Assembly: GCF_900142715.1 (NCBI RefSeq)
Contig: NZ_FRBX01000001.1
Coordinates: 496,001 to 560,000 of the forward strand
Origin: Flavobacterium pectinovorum
GTDB taxonomy: Bacteria; Bacteroidota; Bacteroidia; Flavobacteriales; Flavobacteriaceae
Reading direction: 5' to 3'
Length of the DNA: 64,000 bases
Made by a program: the position numbers and the translations under genes. This document shows, piece after piece, positions 33,815-42,470 of this stretch. Every line of letters begins with the position of its first letter. Within the stretch, counting starts at the first letter, position 1. Under the pieces are notes generated by a model that was given only the letters and a program-made list of their open reading frames with translations, ran no database searches and was not told where the DNA came from.

Positions 33815-33962
33815 AATAAAACAATTAAACCTAAAATCAGTTGAAGATCAAAGAATTGTTGAAATAAAATCACTTTCTTATCTTGAAAGGTTAGAACGAT
33901 TAATGATACTTATTGAAGTTTCCTATACATTACGTATTGCTAACAGAATTCCATTTAAATAA
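33807..33962 (+). CDS. Possible 51-residue protein overlapping the previous gene
   Basis: ATG 33807 overlaps the previous stop codon in ATGAATAA and opens MNKIKQLNLKSVEDQRIVEI, then an amphipathic helix SYLERLERLMILIEVSYTLR and a basic end RIPFK. The overlap and helix pattern favour translation. It recalls short proteins that precede nucleotidyltransferase-type toxins in Bacteroidota, but no such toxin follows: the next gene is a glycosyltransferase. It could be an orphan remnant or a coincidence. Confidence 0.35.
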   Translation: MNKIKQLNLKSVEDQRIVEIKSLSYLERLERLMILIEVSYTLRIANRIPFK

Positions 33963-34015
33963 AAATGTTTCTTAGAACGCCTATTTACACTTCAAAATAA
34001 TAAACCAAATTTTCA

Positions 34016-35302
34016 TTGGAACAAAAAAAGCTCTTAATCATTACTTATTATTTCCCGCCAGCCGGGGGTCCCGGCGTACAGCGTTGGTTGAAATTTGTAA
34101 AATATTTACCTGAATTTGATGTTCAGCCAATTGTGTATGTTCCGGAAAATCCAACATATCCAATTATTGATGAGGGTTTGGTCAGTCAAATTTCAGACAA
34201 AGTTATTATTCTTAAAAATAAAATTTTAGAACCTTATCAATTAGCTTCTGTTTTTTCGAAGAATAAAACCAAGAAAATCAGTTCAGGAATTTTTCCTCAA
34301 AAGAAAAAGCAAACCTTTCTGGACAAGACATTTTTATGGGTGCGCGGAAATCTTTTTATTCCTGATGCACGTGTTTTATGGGTAAAACCATCTGTATCTT
34401 ATCTCGAAAAATACATCAGGGAAAATAATATTGATACCATTGTAACGTCTGGTCCGCCACATAGTTTGCATTTAATAGGTTTAGAATTAAAAGAAAAATT
34501 AAATGTAAAATGGTTTGCTGATTTCCGTGATCCGTGGACAACAATTGGATATCATAAAGCATTGCGTTTGTCAAATTACGCTGCTAAAAAACATAAAAAA
34601 TTAGAAAGTAAAGTTTTAAATACTGCTGATACAATTATTGTAACCAGCAAAACAACCAAAGCAGAATTTGAAGCAATTACTAACAAACCAATTTCGGTAA
34701 TTACAAACGGCTATGATATCGAAAATGTAGAGAAGCAAACTTTAGACACCAAATTTACTCTGGCGCATATCGGTTCATTTTTATCAGATAGAAATCCTCC
34801 TTTTTTATGGGAATGTCTGGTTGAATTACTAAACGAAATCCCTGATTTTAAAACGCATTTAGAAATTAAATTAATTGGTGCTGTGAGTCAGGAAGTTTTA
34901 GATGCTATTTCACAATTTAATCTAACGGAGTATTTGAATCTTTTAGGTTATGTTTCACATCATGAAGCAATTGCTCATCAAAAAAAGTCACAGGTTTTGC
35001 TTTTAATCGAAATTAATTCTGAAGATACGAAAAGTATTATTCCGGGTAAATTGTTTGAATATATGGTTTCGAACAGACCAATAATTGCAATTGGCCCGCA
35101 AGGTTCTGATTTTGCAGATATTATAAAAGAAACAAATACAGGAGTATTTTTTGATTATTCTGAAAAAGCGAAATTAAAAAGTGTAATTTTGGACTTTTAT
35201 AATCAGTTTTTGGAAGGAAAATTACAGTCTAATGGCGTTGGTTTGCAACAATATTCACGAAAAAACCTCACCAAACAATTAGCACAATTGATTAACGGAT
35301 AG
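34016..35302 (+). CDS. Glycosyltransferase, GT4-like
   Basis: A 428-residue GT-B fold glycosyltransferase. The first Rossmann half opens IITYYFPPAGGPGVQRWLKF, with TSGPPHSLHLIG and FADFRDPWTTIGYHKA. The second half has IGSFLSDRNPPF, LNLLGYVSHHEAIAHQKK (usual donor-site helix) and IPGKLFEYMVSNRPIIAIGP with the Glu of the E-x7-E motif (GKLFEY). Start is TTG 34016 (M-EQKKLLIITYYF); no closer ATG exists. Donor and acceptor sugars unknown. Placed with a flippase 36 bp downstream, as in extracellular polysaccharide or glycan clusters. Confidence 0.9.
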   Translation: MEQKKLLIITYYFPPAGGPGVQRWLKFVKYLPEFDVQPIVYVPENPTYPIIDEGLVSQISDKVIILKNKILEPYQLASVFSKNKTKKISSGIFPQKKKQTFLDKTFLWVRGNLFIPDARVLWVKPSVSYLEKYIRENNIDTIVTSGPPHSLHLIGLELKEKLNVKWFADFRDPWTTIGYHKALRLSNYAAKKHKKLESKVLNTADTIIVTSKTTKAEFEAITNKPISVITNGYDIENVEKQTLDTKFTLAHIGSFLSDRNPPFLWECLVELLNEIPDFKTHLEIKLIGAVSQEVLDAISQFNLTEYLNLLGYVSHHEAIAHQKKSQVLLLIEINSEDTKSIIPGKLFEYMVSNRPIIAIGPQGSDFADIIKETNTGVFFDYSEKAKLKSVILDFYNQFLEGKLQSNGVGLQQYSRKNLTKQLAQLING

Positions 35303-35338
35303 TGCAAAAATCTAAAATCTAAATTCAGAAATCCAAAA

Positions 35339-36808
35339 ATGGGTATTGTTTTAAATCAGTCTTTCAAAAATACTATAATTACTTATATAGGTTTCGGTAT
35401 CGGGGCCATTAATACACTTTATTTATACCCTGTTTTTTTAGGTGCAACCTATTATGCTTTAACTAATTATATTCTTTCGGCAGCAAATGTTATTATGCCT
35501 TTATTTGCCATTGGAATGCAAAATACGCTGGTAAAATTTTATTCACAGTATAAAACAGAAGAGGAAAGAGAACAGTTTCTGTCCTTTACAGCTTTGTTTC
35601 CCGTTTTAATGTGTATTCCTCTAGGGATTATCGGAATCTTTTTCTTTGATGATATTACCGCTTTTGTTTCTAAGGAAAATCCTGTTGTAAAAGAGTTTAT
35701 GTATTTAATTCCGTTTATTGGGATTTGCATGGCGTATTTTGAGATTTTTTATGCCTGGGCAAGAGTTCATATGCACTCTGTTTTTGGAAATTTTATTAAG
35801 GAAGTTGGTTTAAGATTATTCTCGACAGTAGCTTTGGTAGGTTTATATCTTGACTGGATAACATTAGTGCAGTTTGTTTATTTAACTGCAGCGATATATT
35901 TTATTGCGTTTTTAATAACCATGTTTTATGCATTTTACATTAAAAAGCCTAAGTTTCAGATTAATATTCCTCAGAATGTAAAAGATGTTATGGAGTACAC
36001 TTTTTTCATTATTCTTTCAGGAAGTGTGGCCAATTTACTTTTAGACGGCGATAAATTGATGCTGAATCAATACATGAAAATTGAGAATATTGCTTATTAT
36101 TCTGTAGCAACTTACATTGCTTTGGTAATTTCGGTTCCAAGTCGCGCGATGCACCAAATTGTATACCCGATTACGGCAAAATTAATGCACGACAACAAAC
36201 ATGACGAATTGAATGACCTATATAAAAAGACATCGATAAATTTACAAATGGTTGGTGGTTATGTAATGTTATGCATTTTTGTAAATATCAATCAATTGTA
36301 TGAATTAGTTCCAAAAGAATACAGCGGAGGAATTTCAGTTGTATTTATGATTGGTTTGTCGAAATATTTTGATTTGATATTAGGAAACAATAACGCTATT
36401 ATTTTTAATACAAAATATTACAGAATGGTATTGTATTTAGGACTGCTTTTAGTGTTTTTAACAATAGTCTTAAACATGATTTTTATTCCAATTTTTGGAA
36501 TTACAGGCTCTGCATTTGCGACTTTATTATCTATTACATTATATAGTTTGGCAAAATTACTTTTTGTGGTAAAAAAGATTGATTTATATCCATTTACAAA
36601 ACAAACTATTTATTCAATGCTACTAACTTTTGTATTGTTTTTAATGTTTTATTTTTGGGAATTTCCTTTTTATCAATTAATTAGTATTGCTTTAAAATCG
36701 ATATTGGTAACAATCCTATATGTTTATTTAAACTATAAGTTTGATATTTCTCCAGATATCAACAAGGTAATTGATGGTCTTTTGAGAAAAATAGGTTTTA
36801 AAATTTAG
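35339..36808 (+). CDS. Polysaccharide/oligosaccharide flippase (MOP superfamily)
   Basis: A 489-residue protein with about 14 transmembrane helices. Its pattern matches Wzx-type lipid-linked oligosaccharide flippases: an amphipathic start QSFKNTIITYIGFGIGAINT, YALTNYILSAANVIMPLFA, and a second half with SGSVANLLLDGDKLMLNQYM and FGITGSAFATLLSITLYSL. The partner is the upstream glycosyltransferase. Lipid-linked substrate unknown. ATG start 35339. Confidence 0.88.
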   Translation: MGIVLNQSFKNTIITYIGFGIGAINTLYLYPVFLGATYYALTNYILSAANVIMPLFAIGMQNTLVKFYSQYKTEEEREQFLSFTALFPVLMCIPLGIIGIFFFDDITAFVSKENPVVKEFMYLIPFIGICMAYFEIFYAWARVHMHSVFGNFIKEVGLRLFSTVALVGLYLDWITLVQFVYLTAAIYFIAFLITMFYAFYIKKPKFQINIPQNVKDVMEYTFFIILSGSVANLLLDGDKLMLNQYMKIENIAYYSVATYIALVISVPSRAMHQIVYPITAKLMHDNKHDELNDLYKKTSINLQMVGGYVMLCIFVNINQLYELVPKEYSGGISVVFMIGLSKYFDLILGNNNAIIFNTKYYRMVLYLGLLLVFLTIVLNMIFIPIFGITGSAFATLLSITLYSLAKLLFVVKKIDLYPFTKQTIYSMLLTFVLFLMFYFWEFPFYQLISIALKSILVTILYVYLNYKFDISPDINKVIDGLLRKIGFKI

Positions 36809-36902
36809 TACGATTTTATTGAGAAAACAGAAAGTAATCTAAATTCAATTCTATTTTGTTTTATATTTGTTAGAAGGATAACTAACTTATTTATAACAGA
36901 AT

Positions 36903-38546
36903 ATGAAAAATAAATTACTTTGTTTTCTAGTATTGTTTGTTGTTTTATTTTCTTCCTTCGCGATTGCCCAAAATGATACCATAAAAACGGCACAGAAAAC
37001 TGTTTCCTTAAAAGGATATCCGGTTTCTCCTTTTAAGGATACCCTTTTTTATGTATATAATAAAGTTGGTTCTTTTTCTGCAGAGAACAGAGCAAATGCT
37101 ATTACAGAAAAAATCAGAAAACTTTATCATGATTCTTTTTTTGAATCAGATTCTCTGATAGTTGTTCCTTCAGATATTTCTCAGGATATCACGTATAAAG
37201 GTGATTTTATTATCATGTCTATTTTGGATATTGATGCAAAAATCGAAAATCAAACTGCTGCTTATATTGCAAAACGAAATCTGAATTTGATCAAAAAAGC
37301 AGTTATTTATCAAAATGAAAACTATTCGCAATTGCCTAAACGATTTGGATATACAGCATTATTAATTTTAATTATTGGAGTTGTTTTGTTTGTGGTTGGA
37401 AAAATTTTCAATCGTATAAAACTTTATCTTTTAAAAAATAGCGACAGGTATTTCAAAGGCTTTAATTATAACAATATTAATATTCTTTCGCCGCATAAAC
37501 AGCAATTTTTGTTGATACGGTTGTTTGGCTTTGTTAAGATCTTTACCTTGATTTTAATAGTTTATTTTTCGCTGCCTGTTCTGTTTAGTATTTTTCCTGC
37601 TACAGAAGCTTATACCACAACTTTATTACGATGGATTTTAACCCCTGCAAAATTAGCCGTAATGGGATTTGTTGGTTTCTTGCCAAGCTTGGTAACAATA
37701 ATAGTTATTATTATCATTTTTAGATATTCTATAAAAATCATTAAGTTCTTTTTTGATGAGATAAAAAAGGAAAACATAAAAATAGATGGCTTTTATAACG
37801 ATTGGGCAATGCCAACATTTAATATTATTCGGTTGTTAATGTATGCTTTTATGCTCGTTATTATTTTTCCGTATTTACCAGGATCTGATTCTCCAATTTT
37901 TAAAGGTGTTTCTGTATTTGTTGGGGTTTTATTTTCATTAGGATCTTCAAATGCAATTGCAAATATGGTAGCGGGATTGGTAATTACTTATATGCGTCCG
38001 TTTAAAATTGGCGACTTTATTAAAATTGGTGATGTAAGCGGAGAAGTAATTGAAAAAACAGCATTAGTAACCCGAATAAGAACACCAAAATTTGAAGACA
38101 TAACAATACCAAATGCGACCGTTTTATCAAGTACTTCAACCAATTTTTCTGCAAATACAAAGCAGGCTACAAACGGTCTTTTAATTCATACAACTGTTAC
38201 AATTGGTTACGATGTTCCGTGGGCAGCTATTCATAAAGCATTAATAGAGGCCGCCTTAAAAACAGATATGACAGAGAAAACACCGGAACCTTTTGTGCTG
38301 CAAACCAGTTTGGATGATTTCTATGTTTCTTATCAAATAAATGTCTATACAAAAGAACCTACAAAACAACCCAGAATTTATTCTTCCCTGCATCAAAATA
38401 TCCAGGATTCCTTTAATGCTGCAGGAATTGAAATTATGTCACCACATTATAATGCTTTGAGAGACGGAAATACGACAACGATTCCAGTGAACTATTTAGG
38501 AAAAGATTATGAAGCGCCATCTTTTAGTATTAGAAATAAAGGTTAA
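36903..38546 (+). CDS. MscS-family mechanosensitive ion channel
   Basis: A 547-residue channel with an N-terminal signal peptide (MKNKLLCFLVLFVVLFSSFAI) and about 150 periplasmic residues rich in beta structure (KTVSLKGYPVSPFKDTLFYVY), then several helices and the MscS core: pore helix ASSNAIANMVAGLVITYMR-like segment (GSSNAIANMVAGL), followed by the beta domain KIGDFIKIGDVSGEV and ITIPNATVLSSTSTNFS. It relieves osmotic downshock. A -7-like box TATATTTG lies at 36862-36869. Longer than E. coli MscS, like other multi-domain members. Monocistronic. Confidence 0.92.
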   Translation: MKNKLLCFLVLFVVLFSSFAIAQNDTIKTAQKTVSLKGYPVSPFKDTLFYVYNKVGSFSAENRANAITEKIRKLYHDSFFESDSLIVVPSDISQDITYKGDFIIMSILDIDAKIENQTAAYIAKRNLNLIKKAVIYQNENYSQLPKRFGYTALLILIIGVVLFVVGKIFNRIKLYLLKNSDRYFKGFNYNNINILSPHKQQFLLIRLFGFVKIFTLILIVYFSLPVLFSIFPATEAYTTTLLRWILTPAKLAVMGFVGFLPSLVTIIVIIIIFRYSIKIIKFFFDEIKKENIKIDGFYNDWAMPTFNIIRLLMYAFMLVIIFPYLPGSDSPIFKGVSVFVGVLFSLGSSNAIANMVAGLVITYMRPFKIGDFIKIGDVSGEVIEKTALVTRIRTPKFEDITIPNATVLSSTSTNFSANTKQATNGLLIHTTVTIGYDVPWAAIHKALIEAALKTDMTEKTPEPFVLQTSLDDFYVSYQINVYTKEPTKQPRIYSSLHQNIQDSFNAAGIEIMSPHYNALRDGNTTTIPVNYLGKDYEAPSFSIRNKG

Positions 38547-38783
38547 AGTGTTGCTGTACAGATTGAAACCTTAAAATTTTAACAGTGGTTTGTTTGTTAT
38601 TACTATTATAAAATTTAATTTTATATAAGAATTTATCATTGCTTTAATTCATTAAATAAATAATATCTTATAAAATGCAATAAAAGTAAAGTTGTAATGT
38701 TTTTATTCTGAGAGTATTACTGGTTGTTTTTGCTCAAACAAACATAATTGCAGTAATAGTTTGGTTAATATTAATTGATAATT

Positions 38784-39083
38784 ATGAAAAAGAGTCAACT
38801 TAGTCAGGAACAGAGCTTACAGGTATTTTCTAATATGATATCAAATAAAGTTCATAATGGATTTACGCTTGAAGAAAGAAATGACAAATTGCTTTTTGCC
38901 GTTCTTTCTAAAGGAGGAAAGGTCGTTAATCATGGTCTGAATTTTACCATTTTTTGCCTGACCTTAGGATTATGGTCATTTGCATGGCTTTACCTTACTT
39001 TGGAAGCATCAAAAAAGAAAAAAATACTGGTTGCTATTGACGAGGATGGTTTGCCGTTTGAAGAAAGATGTTTGGTTGCTTAA
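38784..39083 (+). CDS. Hypothetical protein with one membrane helix
   Basis: About 99 residues from ATG 38784 (MKKSQLSQEQSLQVFSNM); the upstream TTG at 38775 adds three residues. The middle contains GGKVVNHGLNFTIFCLTLG and LWSFAWLYLTLEASKKKK, one membrane-spanning helix flanked by polar ends, and it closes with AIDEDGLPFEERCLVA. No named family is recognised. A terminator hairpin follows. Confidence 0.65.
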   Translation: MKKSQLSQEQSLQVFSNMISNKVHNGFTLEERNDKLLFAVLSKGGKVVNHGLNFTIFCLTLGLWSFAWLYLTLEASKKKKILVAIDEDGLPFEERCLVA

Positions 39084-39105
39084 AAGAAATTAAATTTCAA
39101 AAAAT

Positions 39106-39155
39106 AAATTCCAAATTCCAATACGTAATTACGCTGTTGGAATTTGGAATTTTTT
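39106..39155 (+). terminator. Intrinsic terminator
   Basis: AAATTCCAAATTCCAA (39106-39121) / TTGGAATTTGGAATTT (39137-39152), 16-bp stem with a 15-nt loop, then T residues. It ends the unit of the gene at 38784. Confidence 0.75.
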
Positions 39156-39187
39156 AATTTGGAAATATTCTTAAAACAAGATTTGCT

Positions 39188-39290
39188 TTCCTGCAAGGTT
39201 TTCAAAACCTTGTATGTATAGATTTAAATCACATAAAGTTTAAAATCTAAATATTGTAATACCTACAAGGTTTTGGAAACCTTGCAGGAA
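39188..39290. repeat. Nested inverted repeat between convergent genes
   Basis: Arms of 27 bp at 39188-39214 and 39264-39290 pair with one mismatch. Each arm is itself palindromic (AAGGTTTTCAAAACCTT), and the outer ends are TTCCTGCAAGG / CCTTGCAGGAA. The spacer is 49 nt. It resembles a dispersed palindromic unit rather than a terminator, since terminators are already present beside it. Confidence 0.75.
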
Positions 39291-39331
39291 TAAGAGCGTG
39301 ATGGTTGGAATTTTTAATTTGGAATTTATTA

Positions 39332-42127
39332 TTAAAGTTTATCCTTTAAATAAATTCCCGTTACAGATTCTTTTACTTTTACAATATCTTCAGGAGTTCC
39401 GGATGCTAATAAATAACCACCGTTTTCTCCACCTTCGGGACCAAGATCCAGAATCCAGTCGGCGCATTTTATCAGGTCAAGATTGTGTTCAATTACAATT
39501 ATAGAATGTCCTTTTTCAATTAGTGCATCAAACGAAGCCATTAACTTTTTGATGTCATGAAAGTGTAAACCCGTAGTTGGTTCATCAAAAACAAATAAAG
39601 CTTTATCTTTTGTAGCCCCTTTTACTAGAAATGAAGCCAGTTTAATACGTTGTGCTTCACCGCCGGAAAGGGTAGAAGAAGATTGTCCTAATTGCACATA
39701 TCCCAAACCAACATCCTGAAGCGGCTGTAATTTTTGAGTGATTTTGGTTTGTTTATTTTTTTCGAAAAAAACAATAGCATCATCAATAGTCATTGTCAGA
39801 ATATCGTTGATGTTTTTTTCGTCAAAATTAATTTCCAGAATCTCTTTTTTGAAACGTTTTCCTCCACAAGTTTCACATGGCAACGAAACATCGGCCATAA
39901 ATACCATTTCGACGTTTATAGAGCCTTCTCCTTTACAGGTTTCGCATCGGCCGCCATCTACGTTAAAAGAAAAATGTTTGGCCTGATAACCTCTTATTTT
40001 AGATAATTTTTCTTTGGCATACAAATCACGAATGTCGTCGTATGCTTTAATGTAAGTTACAGGATTCGATCTTGAACTTCTTCCAATTGGGTTTTGATCA
40101 ACATATTCAATATGTTTTATTTGCGAAAAAGAACCTGTTATGTCGCTAAACTGACCCGCTTTTTCGGCAGCACTTTCCAGTTTTTTCTGCATGGCCGGAA
40201 ACAAAATTTTCTTAATCAAGGTACTTTTTCCGCTTCCTGAAACTCCGGTAATTACCGTTAAAACATCCAAAGGAAAGGTTACATTAATATTTTTTAAATT
40301 GTTTTCTCTGGCGCCAATAATGTCAATGTGATTTTTGAATTTTCTTCTTTTCTTCGGAACTGAAATTTCTAAATCTCCATTTAAATATTTAGCGGTTAAG
40401 GATTCTGATTTTAAAATTTCATCATAAGTTCCCTGAGCGACAAGATTTCCTCCAAAAGTTCCAGCTTCCGGACCAATATCTATAATCATGTCGGCAGCTT
40501 TCATAATATCTTCGTCATGCTCAACGACAATCACCGTATTGCCTAAATCACGAAGTGAAAGCAAAACTTTAATCAGTCTTTCAGAGTCTTTTGGGTGTAA
40601 ACCAATACTTGGTTCGTCGAGAATATACATCGAACCAACCAAACTGCTTCCTAATGAAGTTGCCAGGTTTATACGTTGCGATTCTCCTCCCGAAAGTGTA
40701 GCAGAGTTTCTGTTTAAGGTTAAATAATCTAAACCAACTTCTGTTAAAAATGATAGACGATTGTTTATCTCAAGCATTAAACGTTTTGCGATTTGCTGTT
40801 CGTAAACATTTAGTTCAAGATTTTTGAAAAAAGTAACCAAATGTTTAATTGGTAAATCAACTAAATCAGAAACGGTTTTGCTGCCAATTTTTACATATGA
40901 TGCTTCTTCTCGTAAACGTTTTCCGCGACAAGCGTGACATTTTGTTTTTCCGCGGTAGCGAGACAACATCACACGATTTTGAATCTTATAATTTTTTTCT
41001 TCAAGTTCTTTAAAGAAACCGTTTAATCCCTGAAAATATTTATTTCCTGTCCAGATTATATCTTTTTGCTCATCTGTAAGCTCGAAATAAGGTTTATGAA
41101 TAGGGAAATCAAATTTATAGGCATGTTTTACCAATTCATCTTTATACCAGCTCATACTATCGCCTCGCCAAGGATAAATAGCACTTTCAAAAACGGATAA
41201 AGAGGTATTTGGAACAACTAAATCAGCATCAATACCAATAATATTTCCGTAGCCTTCGCAAACCGGACAAGCTCCGTAGGGATTATTAAAGCTGAACAAA
41301 TGCACGTTAGGTTCCAAAAATGTAATTCCGTCCAATTCAAAATTATTAGAATATGAGAATCTTTTATCTGTACCTAATTCCTGAAGATAACAAATTCCTT
41401 TTCCTTCAAAAAAAGCTGTTTGCACGGCATCTGCAAGACGATTGTAGAATTCTTCTTCATCCTTAACAACAATCCTGTCAATGATCAATAAAATATCTTT
41501 ATTGTCTAATTTATGAAGATCAGTTGGCGTAAACTCGTCCAGACGAACCATTTCGTTATCAACCAAAATACGCGCAAAACCTTGTTGCAAAAGCACTTTA
41601 AGTTTATCCTCGAGTTGGCGCCCTTCTTCAAGATGAATAGGGGAAAGTAACAGCCATTTGCTGTCTAATTCAAAATTTTTTACATCAGAAACAACATCGG
41701 TAACGGTATTTTTTTTGACTTCCTGACCTGAAACTGGCGAATAAGTACGCCCAATTCTGGCAAACAAAAGTTTAATATAATCGTAGATTTCAGTAGAAGT
41801 TCCTACTGTAGAACGCGCGTTTGTTGTATTTACTTTTTGCTCAATGGCAATTGCCGGAGCAATCCCTTTAATATATTCTACTTTTGGTTTGTCTAATCTG
41901 CCCAAAAACTGGCGTGCATATGATGATAAACTCTCCACATAACGACGCTGTCCTTCGGCGTATAAAGTATCAAAAGCCAGACTCGATTTTCCTGAGCCTG
42001 AAAGCCCTGTAATGACTACAAGTTTATTTCGGGGAATAGCAACATCTACATTTTTTAAATTATGTACCTGCGCTCCTTTAATGATGATATTATGTTTGGG
42101 GTCTAGTGTAGAAAGATCAATTTGCAT
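39332..42127 (-). CDS. uvrA: Excinuclease ABC subunit A
   Basis: Damage-recognition ATPase of nucleotide excision repair, 931 residues from ATG 42127 ([19 protein letters not shown]); an in-frame TTG at 42139 adds four. Two ABC ATPase halves: Walker [21 protein letters not shown] and [13 protein letters not shown], signatures [16 protein letters not shown] and [14 protein letters not shown], Walker [15 protein letters not shown] and [14 protein letters not shown]. Zinc-module Cys are in [12 protein letters not shown] with CHACRGKRL, and CETCKGEG with CETCGGKRF. The insertion domain is complete. Convergent with the plus-strand genes across the 39188 repeat; monocistronic, with long intergenic DNA before it. 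Confidence 0.97.
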   Translation of the reverse strand: MQIDLSTLDPKHNIIIKGAQVHNLKNVDVAIPRNKLVVITGLSGSGKSSLAFDTLYAEGQRRYVESLSSYARQFLGRLDKPKVEYIKGIAPAIAIEQKVNTTNARSTVGTSTEIYDYIKLLFARIGRTYSPVSGQEVKKNTVTDVVSDVKNFELDSKWLLLSPIHLEEGRQLEDKLKVLLQQGFARILVDNEMVRLDEFTPTDLHKLDNKDILLIIDRIVVKDEEEFYNRLADAVQTAFFEGKGICYLQELGTDKRFSYSNNFELDGITFLEPNVHLFSFNNPYGACPVCEGYGNIIGIDADLVVPNTSLSVFESAIYPWRGDSMSWYKDELVKHAYKFDFPIHKPYFELTDEQKDIIWTGNKYFQGLNGFFKELEEKNYKIQNRVMLSRYRGKTKCHACRGKRLREEASYVKIGSKTVSDLVDLPIKHLVTFFKNLELNVYEQQIAKRLMLEINNRLSFLTEVGLDYLTLNRNSATLSGGESQRINLATSLGSSLVGSMYILDEPSIGLHPKDSERLIKVLLSLRDLGNTVIVVEHDEDIMKAADMIIDIGPEAGTFGGNLVAQGTYDEILKSESLTAKYLNGDLEISVPKKRRKFKNHIDIIGARENNLKNINVTFPLDVLTVITGVSGSGKSTLIKKILFPAMQKKLESAAEKAGQFSDITGSFSQIKHIEYVDQNPIGRSSRSNPVTYIKAYDDIRDLYAKEKLSKIRGYQAKHFSFNVDGGRCETCKGEGSINVEMVFMADVSLPCETCGGKRFKKEILEINFDEKNINDILTMTIDDAIVFFEKNKQTKITQKLQPLQDVGLGYVQLGQSSSTLSGGEAQRIKLASFLVKGATKDKALFVFDEPTTGLHFHDIKKLMASFDALIEKGHSIIVIEHNLDLIKCADWILDLGPEGGENGGYLLASGTPEDIVKVKESVTGIYLKDKL

Positions 42128-42470
42128 AAAAAAAGTCAATTTTTACAAAAGTAATCAATTTTGAATTGAGTTTTGTTAATGAGATTGTTACAAATTTTAA
42201 CTAATTGCTTAGCTGAATAATTTTGTTTCACGCAGATTTTGCAGATCTGAGCAGATTTTAAATTAAAAATAAATAATCTGCGTCCATCTGCTTAAATCTT
42301 TTAAATCTGCGTGAAATAAATTACGATTCTTTGTGTATTTAAATGAAGTGAAATGCCTTTTTAGGATTCCAAAATCTATGTTTCTATGTGTTTAAATTAA
42401 TTATTGTTTTAATAGAAAAATACCCTATTTTAGAACTGCTTTAATACTATTTTAATATTCTGACCAAATT
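42128..42470. other. Intergenic region with an inverted repeat
   Basis: No open frame with protein character. TTTCACGCAGATTT (42226-42239) pairs with AAATCTGCGTGAAA (42303-42316), with internal GCAGATCTGAGCAGATT and AATCTGCGTCCATCTGC repeats. About 42371-42390 holds ATCTATGTTTCTATGTGTTT, also present at 22018-22037. The region must contain the divergent promoters of uvrA and the sensor-regulator; near the latter a TATTTTAG box stands at 42425-42432. Confidence 0.55.

Noticed and set aside
39734-40006. Plus-strand frames opposite uvrA
   Set aside because: They are shadows of the minus-strand UvrA coding sequence.
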